Positions 56,639 to 64,000 of a DNA stretch of 64,000 nt are shown here, piece after piece (within the stretch, counting starts at the first letter, position 1; each line of letters begins with the position of its first letter). The position numbers and the translations under genes are program-made. The notes below the pieces were generated by a model. The model worked only from the letters and a program-made list of their open reading frames with translations, had not been told where the DNA came from and did no database searches. The DNA comes from Eledone cirrhosa. Lineage: Eukaryota; Mollusca; Cephalopoda; Octopoda; Eledonidae. The stretch covers positions 355,334,382 through 355,398,381 of the forward strand of contig OZ024742.1 of the NCBI GenBank assembly GCA_964016885.1, given 5' to 3'.

Positions 56639-59600
56639 CATGACCTTACTCAGAATAGTCAGCAAAAATGCGCGTGGCTGGAGTCATCATGGAAGCAGGG
56701 CGACCTGCTCAACCACCTCAGGTCACTAAACATAGATGTGGTGGCCATCAGCGAGACCAGAATGTCTGAAGCACGAGCCTTCGCACCGATCTTCGGCGGC
56801 TACGATGTATACGCATATGCCAGCCGTACTGGATCGGGGGGGGGGGAGTTGCTGTGCTTTTTCGGAGAGGTTTGGATCTCTCCATACGGGCCATCTTCCT
56901 GGATCCAGAAGGTAAGTTGGTGGTGATTCACGTGACCAGGCTAGTGGCCGTCTATGCCCCGACAGGAGCAGGTTGGCCTGATTTCTTCCGGCATCTGGAG
57001 ACCTTTCCTGGAACATCCCGCACTTTAGTGTAAGTGGGCGACTGGAACGGGATCTTAGAGGCACGCTGTGAATGTGTGGGATTAGCAGATAGGGGAGATG
57101 GGTGTAAAAGTCTCGCATACCTGCTCAGACGTTTTCAACTGTCTGACAGCTACCGTCTGGATTTCCCGAATGTGCCTATGAGGACATGGACAAAAGGCAT
57201 CTGGTTATCCAAATCATATTTAGATAGGGTATTTTGTAGGGAAATTGATAGGACTAGCATAGGCTGTCCACGTTTCAAAATAGTCGACTACATGGACGAC
57301 AAATTCGTGATTTGTGAGGTTGATTTTGATAGGCTTCATAGAGAGGAACCAGGCTACTGGAAGCTAAACGCGTCATTAACAGCGCGCAATGCCTACAGAG
57401 ACCGGATTAGTGAACGTGTTAAGCTGGCGACGAAGAGGGCCGTCGTCAACAACAAATGGCGGTTTGCCCTGAAAAGATCGATTATAATATAGTCTACTAG
57501 GTTTAGTAAGGCTTTAGTAATAGAGGAAAATAGAGCAACGGGAGAACTAGTTAGAAAATTAGACGAGGCGCTTAGAAGAGGAATCGCGACCGACGCACTT
57601 GCGGCGTAATTGGCCCTTGACCAATTCTTAAATGCAAAGAACGAAGGCTGCGTTGTCAGAGCTAGGGTGCGTGCTTTCACACACGAGAGGACGAAAGCCG
57701 TTCAATGGGCCCGAGTGGCGGAGGCGCGTCGTGGCAACAAAGCCACGATCCGGTCTTTGGTGGATCACAACGGGCGCATGCAACTCGGTCCCGGGCAAAT
57801 GTGTGAAGCTGTTCAGTCTCACGTCGCTCAGGTGTTCGGGGGCAGCGGTGGGGCGGATCGATGGATAGACTTTAGTGCCTACCTCGACGGAGTGCCACGT
57901 CTCTCGGCCACTGAGGCAGAGTGTTTTGCTAAAAACTGACAACAGCCCCTGAAGTACGGGAGGCAATGACTGGTTGCACAAGTGGTAAATCGCCTGGTTT
58001 GGATAGTCTTCACTATGAACTTTACTTAAACATGCCATACTTGTTCGGAGGCCTCTTGGCGGACGTCTACTGCAACTGGCAACAGAACGGTAGCATTCCC
58101 AGATCTGTGAAATGAGAAGCGGAGGCGCTGCTGAGAAAGGATCCGAACAAGGGTGATAACATAGAGAGGTTCAGGCCCATAACTCTGCTAAACACAGAAT
58201 TCATGATTTTGGCCAAGGTGCTAGCAAAGAGGTCGGCGCTTATCGTTGCTGGTGGGTGTGGTGGGAGAGGCGCAGACATGCACCATTCCATACATATCAA
58301 TCTACAACAACCTCCACCTCATGCGATACATCGTGGAGAGGGTAGCTAGGGAACCTGGCATGGTGGGCCCTTGCTCAATTTAGATCATTCGAAAGCTTTT
58401 GATAGGGTCGAACATCGTTATCTGGCGGCAATCCTGAGGGTGGCTGGCTTTGGACCCGTCTTCAGAGGCTGGATCGCTGCCATGCACAGCGACATCTGCT
58501 CTGTGCTGAGAGTGAACATCATGCGCTCAGTTGGCCAAGGATGTTCCCTCTCGTCCCTCTTGTACGTATTGACTCTCGAGCCATTACTGCAGAAACTAGA
58601 GATGTTGAGGGGGCTCCCGCGCGAACTAGGAGGCGAAAGATCCGTGTCAGCATATGCGGACGATGTCACCGTAGTGTTGTCCAACGCCAAACACATCGAG
58701 GCGATCGGCACTACACTAAAAGAATACGAGGCGGTGACAGGAGCAAAGATCGACCACCTGCAGCTCGGCACCTGGAGAGGCAGGTCCACGCCGTCCAACA
58801 GCGTCGTCAATAGCTAGACGGACGGACCTGTTATATTGCTAGTGGTCTGGTTCTGTCCGGACCTCCAGACGGACAAAAACTGGGACGTGGAAACGAGCAG
58901 GGTGGTCTCTCTCACGCAGAAATGGGCAGAGAGGAAACTATCCCTGAAAGGTCGAGCGGAGGTGGCCAATGTGCATATCGCGTCCGTCATATACTACCAC
59001 ATAACCGTCGTGATTGTCCTAAGCCTCGCCTGACTGTGCTGGAGCGTTTGCCCTTAGGCTTTTCGTGGAAGGGACGCGCTCCGATGGTCAGGCGGTCCAT
59101 CTGCTGTCAACACCTGCTACGTCGAGGGCAGGGCATGCCGTGGCTGATGATAGCAGACACGCGCTCAGGCTACGACATACCCACCTCTTCCTCGACAGTG
59201 ATGAGGTGTGGTCGCCGTTTGCTAGACACGTCTTTCTCCAGCTCGTCTCCTTGACGGAGCTGGAGTCCTGGGTCAAGCGAAGACCGAGATGGAGCGCTTG
59301 GAGACTGGAATGTCTTAAGGCGTTCACAGCCACGACTAATCGGGCAATGTGATCGGTGGAAACTTGGCGTTCTATAGAGGATTAGTGGAGGGGAAGGCCG
59401 ACGACGTACTTGGGGAAACTCTAGGCGTCGACGAAAATCAACTATGCAATCTCTTCGGAAGTAATTTCGAGCCGGGTCCTATGGAAAACTTCCAGAAATC
59501 CCTGGCATGGCAATGCTACTGAGGAGCTTTGCCATTTCGGGATAATCTCTACAGGCATGGAAGTGCCGCCAACAGGGCTTCCCGCGCAGGCCGACGAAAC

Positions 59601-59827
59601 CGTCCTGCACGCACTCGTCCAGTCTCCGAGCATTGCTGACTTGTGGGTTTATGTCAAACACCTGCTGTCAGGTGTAGGACGTATCCGGCTATCTGCTGAG
59701 TCTATCGTGAGGATTGCCCCGCCCTCTTCATTTAGCCGGGAAGGGCAGGCAGTTTTTATCTGTGTGGTGGCCAAGGCGAAAAAGATAGTATGGTGGACGC
59801 GTTTGAAACTGCTGAAGAGGATCACTA
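56639..59827 (+). pseudogene. ORF2 of copy E
   Basis: It starts MTLLRIVSKNARGW (SINARG altered). Endonuclease fragments include ISETRMSEARAFAPIFGGY, VYAPTGAG, GDWNGILEAR and RSYLDRVF-like KSYLDRVF. A stop is near 57,491. RT fragments: NLDHSKAFDRVEH near 58,380, SVGQGCSLSSLLYVL (the usual Arg before Gln-Gly is Gly) and AYADDVTVVL near 58,655 with the catalytic pair kept. ~12 codons are missing around 58,515 (GHLSEPF absent). The zinc-finger-like block is lost near 59,580. Multiple frameshifts make it non-functional. Confidence 0.8.
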
Positions 59828-59894
59828 ATCGTATACCTTCGCTCATTATAACATTTCATAAACATATTGTACACCTATCTCTCTTCTTCTGGGT

Positions 59895-60720
59895 GTTGAA
59901 TATTGAAGCTGGCCCAATACTGCACCAGATCCTGCATTTCTTGTACGGAAATCAACCGCCTGCCTTCAATCATTTGTGACCATGATCTCGAGATACTTGA
60001 ATTTTTACACCTGCTTCAGTTGCAATCCATTCAGTTGTGGAGTGCATGTGTGTCTCAGTTCTCTCTACACTGTTTTCCATCCCTACTTATAAGCTAAGTA
60101 ATATGATGTATCTGCAAAATCCAACTGCCTGATCCTACGCCCGCCAGTTATGATATCACTTCCAGTCTAACTGCATATAAAGATTATTGTCATGAAAGGT
60201 GGCAGTACGTACAATTGGCAGAGTCATACAATCACATTCATTGGCTTCGACTTAAAAACATTTATCTGAAAACATCCGTATAGAGGCATGGGAGTAACAA
60301 GAAACATCCATTGATTCCTTACTCGTGAGAACCTTCCAGTACGCGAACCGTCGAGCAAGGCCGAAGGCCGTTTTGTAGGCTGCGAAACACGTATACACTT
60401 CTTGGCAATACTCCTACAATTTCTAAAAGACTTGCCATAATGTTAATATTTGGTGTGCTGTAGTGTGGCCTGGACAAATCGCACACCAGCAGCTAGCTTG
60501 AACTGGAAAATACACCTATATATCTTTTTCAGACACTTAGAATATATTTTACTTGACTGGAGAGGCTTAACAAAGGAATCCCTATATAATTAAAGCAGTC
60601 GTTTGTGTCCCTTTTTCAAAATTGGGATTATCACTCCCGATTGCTATTCCTTAGGTAACTTTCGAAATAAAACGTCCTCCACAAGCATAATATCAGGTAC
60701 ACTCTCCTTTTCTCTTATCT
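59895..60720 (-). pseudogene. Decayed LINE reverse transcriptase remnant (RTE-like)
   Basis: The reverse strand gives QSGVIIPILKKGHKRLL near 60,620, then SKIYSKCLKKIYR near 60,530, and later TGSDIITGGRRIRQLDFADTSYYL near 60,150 and KQV, a stop, then KFKYLEIMVTND near 59,990, followed by RNAGSGAVLGQL. The order 'WQ.GVI.PI.KKG', 'GK.Y...L', 'FADD', 'FKYLG..V..DG' and 'R...A' is the standard RT layout of RTE-like metazoan LINEs. Stops and missing motifs (FADD is FADT) show great age. It is unrelated to the Tx1-like array that ends just to its left. Confidence 0.5.
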
Positions 60721-62421
60721 TCATTAATATGTATCATCGTGAGATGAAGAAAATATTATGCTGATCTCCCAAATGCGGTCACAGCAGCATCCTCTGGTGC
60801 ATCTGTAAGCGATGTCTAACATCTCGAAGGCTGTGGTCACAACAGCAATTAAAAATGTAATTCCCATCGTTTTGAGATAATAGTTGTATAAATAATGCTT
60901 TATTTATACCCAGGACCAAATTGGAAAACACCGAGATAGTCGCTTTCTCTATTGGAATGAAAGTCTCCAAATTTATCACTCATTTTCTACTCTTGTACAA
61001 ATGGATTTATATATCAGAGGCATTAATTGTCGATGTTGATGTAACATTTGCTATTCTAAAGACATATTATACAACTGTTAAATCTAACATGTTTACAACA
61101 TTTGAATCATTTTGAAATAAAGTGACGAAAGTGAAATTTATTATGTATATGCATCTGCAGAATCGAGAAAGAATACAGTTATACTGAGTGATCGCTTCTG
61201 CTGGTAAATGTAGAGACGCATGTTGGACATCATCAACATTGATAACTCATATGATAGTGAAACTCCATCCAATCATGCATCGAATTCATTTTTATGGGAG
61301 ATCATTGGGACCAGTAAAATCCCCAATACTCTCTATACTAGAGAATCGATGCCTCATTCTGACAAACTTACTGATTAAATTTGCAAATTAAGTTTTACCA
61401 ATGACAGGAACCAGTTTCTAATATATTTCAATAAACCTTGTTCACCTACAAAATCATTCAATCCTGTGATTATGAAGACAATCTGTACAAGTTCTTACTT
61501 TAGTTTCTAAATAAGCAAAATTGGTACATTCCTTACCTCACTTTTGTTTCATTAATAGATGTCTTCTTAAGCTATAAAAATTTAAATAAGGCTAATCGAA
61601 ATTGCAATAGAGCAAAAATACCAATCATCCATTTACATGAGTGCAGGACATGTGGCCAAATTACAGATACGAAAATATTTCGCTGTGAAACGAATTACAC
61701 CTAACCTTATGTCACCTTTTGCCAATTCAATTTACGCAATTACAGTTTCCACTTCAAGTGATTTTTACAAACGCTGTCAATAAATCTGTGTCAATCATTG
61801 AATAAAATAACAAAACTATAATTAGATTTCCCCTTCTCTCGAATTCATATCGAATCAGATAAGTATATTCTTTCCAACAGCTCTATTTAATCATTGGAAA
61901 TTCTAGGAGGTCCTGTCAAACACTACATACAGTGTTGGGAAGTGGTGAGGCATAGTGATTGCGGTGTTCGGATCACTATCGGATATGCAATTGCTAATGA
62001 CGCATGTTGTTCTTCAGGAAATAACTTTAATTCACTTTAGTCCAGCCCACTCACGTATTGTTAAACATATATACAACCAGTTACACACGTTCATATATGT
62101 ACATGCGTCTGTTTATCAAAATGTTAAAAGACCAAAATGTTAAAAAACTAAACAACGACCAAGAGGACGATCTCTGGTTTCCCAGAAAACTCCAACCAAC
62201 GTACCTCTCTTGATAATGGAGGTAAATTCACAATATTTTGTCACTAATAAATTACTTTGGTAATATTCACACATTCTAGTCAAATTATATTGTTTCCTTT
62301 TCCAATGTTGGCCTTCTATCTCAGCTATCTTAATTCCCTTTCGATGTCTTGACTTGGTAACTCTAAACTTACCCAATTTTCGCTATCATATTCCAATATT
62401 CTTCAAGCAAGCTACGAAATG

Positions 62422-62426
<5 letters not shown>
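60721..62426. other. No recognised feature
   Basis: About 1.7 kb of AT-rich sequence with only short reading frames lacking recognisable domains. It could be unique host intergenic DNA or very old repeats. Confidence 0.4.
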
Positions 62427-62490
<64 letters not shown>

Positions 62491-62574
62491 ACGAAGGAAT
62501 TGTGGTAAGGAACCAGAGTAATCAATACTTAGGGTCATACATTTTCATATATATATATATATATATATATATTA
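62427..62574. repeat. (TA)n microsatellites
   Basis: TA tracts at about 62,427-62,482 and 62,550-62,573 with a short unique stretch between. Confidence 0.9.
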
Positions 62575-63095
62575 TGTTTTTAATATATAAAAGGCTTCTA
62601 CAGACTAGAGCTGTTTCATTCTTTAACAAATATGTTAAACAGTCACTTAATGAAAGCCCTTTGTTTGCTTAGAATGAAAGAACCTTAAAAATGAGGATTG
62701 CCTGTATGCCGATTGAGCACTCTATGTTCTTACAGAGCAGAGTGTGATATAGTATTAAACGAAAATCAGTGATGCATCTGAACTCAATTTATTGTGTGTA
62801 ACAATTGTTTCGCCGGCGGACAGCTCGAAACACGATCATTGTGTGGATCTGTCTGATTCTGGATCTACAGGTTCGTCGGACACTTCTAATAATTTCGGAT
62901 CAAATTTTCTCACTGGGGTGTTAGCGTCAAAAAAACATCCTCTTCACTCGTCCTGCTATTGGCTGTTGTTTTTCTACGTCATCATACATTTTGACCAACA
63001 TGTACTGTGACACTGACCATCAGCTGTCCTTCTTCCTGCCACACTTCAATGAATCCCTGCTGGCTTTGGTATTTTCACCCGTCCACGCGCGCACT
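62575..63095. other. No recognised gene
   Basis: Mixed sequence. A plus-strand frame at 62,792-63,010 (72 codons, Ser-rich start, hydrophobic end) has no family I know and no supporting context; I do not call it a gene. Confidence 0.35.
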
Positions 63096-63726
63096 CACAC
63101 ACACATATATATATATATATATAGACATACTCACACACACACTCACACAATCATATAAATGACAACATCCGTACGCATATACTCCCGCTATACATACGCA
63201 CCCAAAGAGAACCCATAATACTATAGACATACGCGTCTACAGATGCCTGCCTACATGCCCACGTACATCAACTCATACACACACGCACACGCACACGGGC
63301 GCACACACATGCATATGCGTTTATCTACTCGTATACACACACACATACAGAGATATACATAGACATGCAAACGCACATTTACACACGTGTCCATATATAC
63401 AGGCACAAAAACTGACTCGCTCGCAAACACCCATATATATATATACATATAGATATACATATGTATACACACAAACAAGCCCTTGCCCTACCATGGGTGC
63501 ACGTACACACACGCACACTGGCTCATATACACTCTTACAAATATGCGCCTATTACCTACAGGCCCACGCCCGTCTACAAAGATACATACATACATATAAC
63601 TATCTATACACAAATATGAAATACACTCAAAGTCATATAAAGTCATACAATGGTCATACATGAAAAGATGCATCTTGTTATACACATGCACAAATGTTAG
63701 CAATATAAGCATATACATACATCCAT

Positions 63727-63804
<78 letters not shown>

Positions 63805-63844
63805 ACACACACACACATATGTACATACACACACATACATACAC

Positions 63845-63875
<31 letters not shown>

Positions 63876-64000
63876 TGTTTATACACTTATGCATACATAT
63901 ATGTTTATATATATATATGTATACACATATACATATATATATATATATATTTATATATACACACATATATATACATATACGCATACATATATATACACAC
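63096..64000. repeat. CA/TA/TATG-rich simple-sequence domain at the right edge
   Basis: Alternating (CA)n, (TA)n and ACATATAC-type repeats dominate, with long TA runs at about 63,735-63,794 and 63,850-63,876. Reading frames through it encode Ile/Tyr/Cys/Val repeats and are not genes. Confidence 0.9.

Larger units (their letters stand above)
54483..59827 (+). mobile_element. Tx1-like LINE, copy E (3'-truncated, degenerate)
   Basis: The 5' end (GGCCACCTACAAGGAAATCG) matches copies A and C. The copy carries ORF1, ORF2 and no 3' untranslated region: similarity stops near 59,827 after GAGGATCACTAATCG, about 60 codons before the ORF2 end. It is the most decayed of the four copies in this cluster. 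Confidence 0.82.

Noticed and set aside
62792..63010. Candidate small host gene of 72 codons
   Set aside because: No recognisable domain, no splice or promoter context, and length expected by chance.

Overview
This is eukaryotic, intergenic-type DNA that consists almost entirely of retrotransposon copies and simple-sequence repeats. I found no convincing host gene exon, tRNA gene, rRNA gene or CRISPR array. Long TA, TG, CT and TATG microsatellites, together with tRNA-derived SINEs whose body contains the 'CTTACGGGGTCGATAAA' motif, suggest a cephalopod (octopus or squid). That assignment comes from recollection of the repeat types, not from a search.

Layout. 1-4,430: decayed repeats, including the endonuclease end of one LINE (minus strand), the 3' end of another (plus strand), and a hammerhead-like motif at 3,800-3,823. 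4,430-7,730: a degenerate R4/Dong-type LINE (subfamily 2, minus strand) with a SINE inserted in it. 7,876-13,984: a tail fragment and then a whole copy (A) of an L1-superfamily, Tx1-like LINE (plus strand). 13,985-15,054: SINEs. 15,055-22,560: microsatellites, a tandem SINE array (16,447-17,150), a second hammerhead-like motif (19,611-19,647) and a foldback element with long inverted arms (19,977-21,470). 22,605-39,317: four R4/Dong-type subfamily 1 insertions and one subfamily 2 insertion, all transposed on the minus strand; the last is a twin-primed, 5'-inverted full-length copy. 39,346-59,827: four Tx1-like copies (B, C, D, E) head to tail on the plus strand. 59,895-60,720: a decayed RTE-like reverse transcriptase. 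60,720-64,000: unrecognised sequence and microsatellites.

How the parts relate. Nearly every young element boundary lies in an (ATT)n tract. The R4-type elements carry a restriction-like endonuclease and have their 3' ends in (ATT)n. The Tx1-like elements carry an apurinic-type endonuclease, end in (ATT)n tails, and each new full-length copy starts directly after the tail of the previous one. The SINEs also end in (ATT)n, and their last ~28 bases resemble the Tx1-like 3' end, so the Tx1-like LINE may be what mobilises them. All Tx1-like copies are on plus and all R4-type copies are on minus.

No copy is intact. Tx1-like copy B is closest (single-base frameshifts only in ORF2, plus an ORF1 frameshift and a lost zinc ligand). 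R4 copy 1d has one visible nonsense codon besides its inversion. The most notable observations are the twin-primed R4 copy, the ORF1 swap in Tx1-like copy B, a nonsense codon shared by two independent R4 insertions, and the SINE/LINE shared 3' end.
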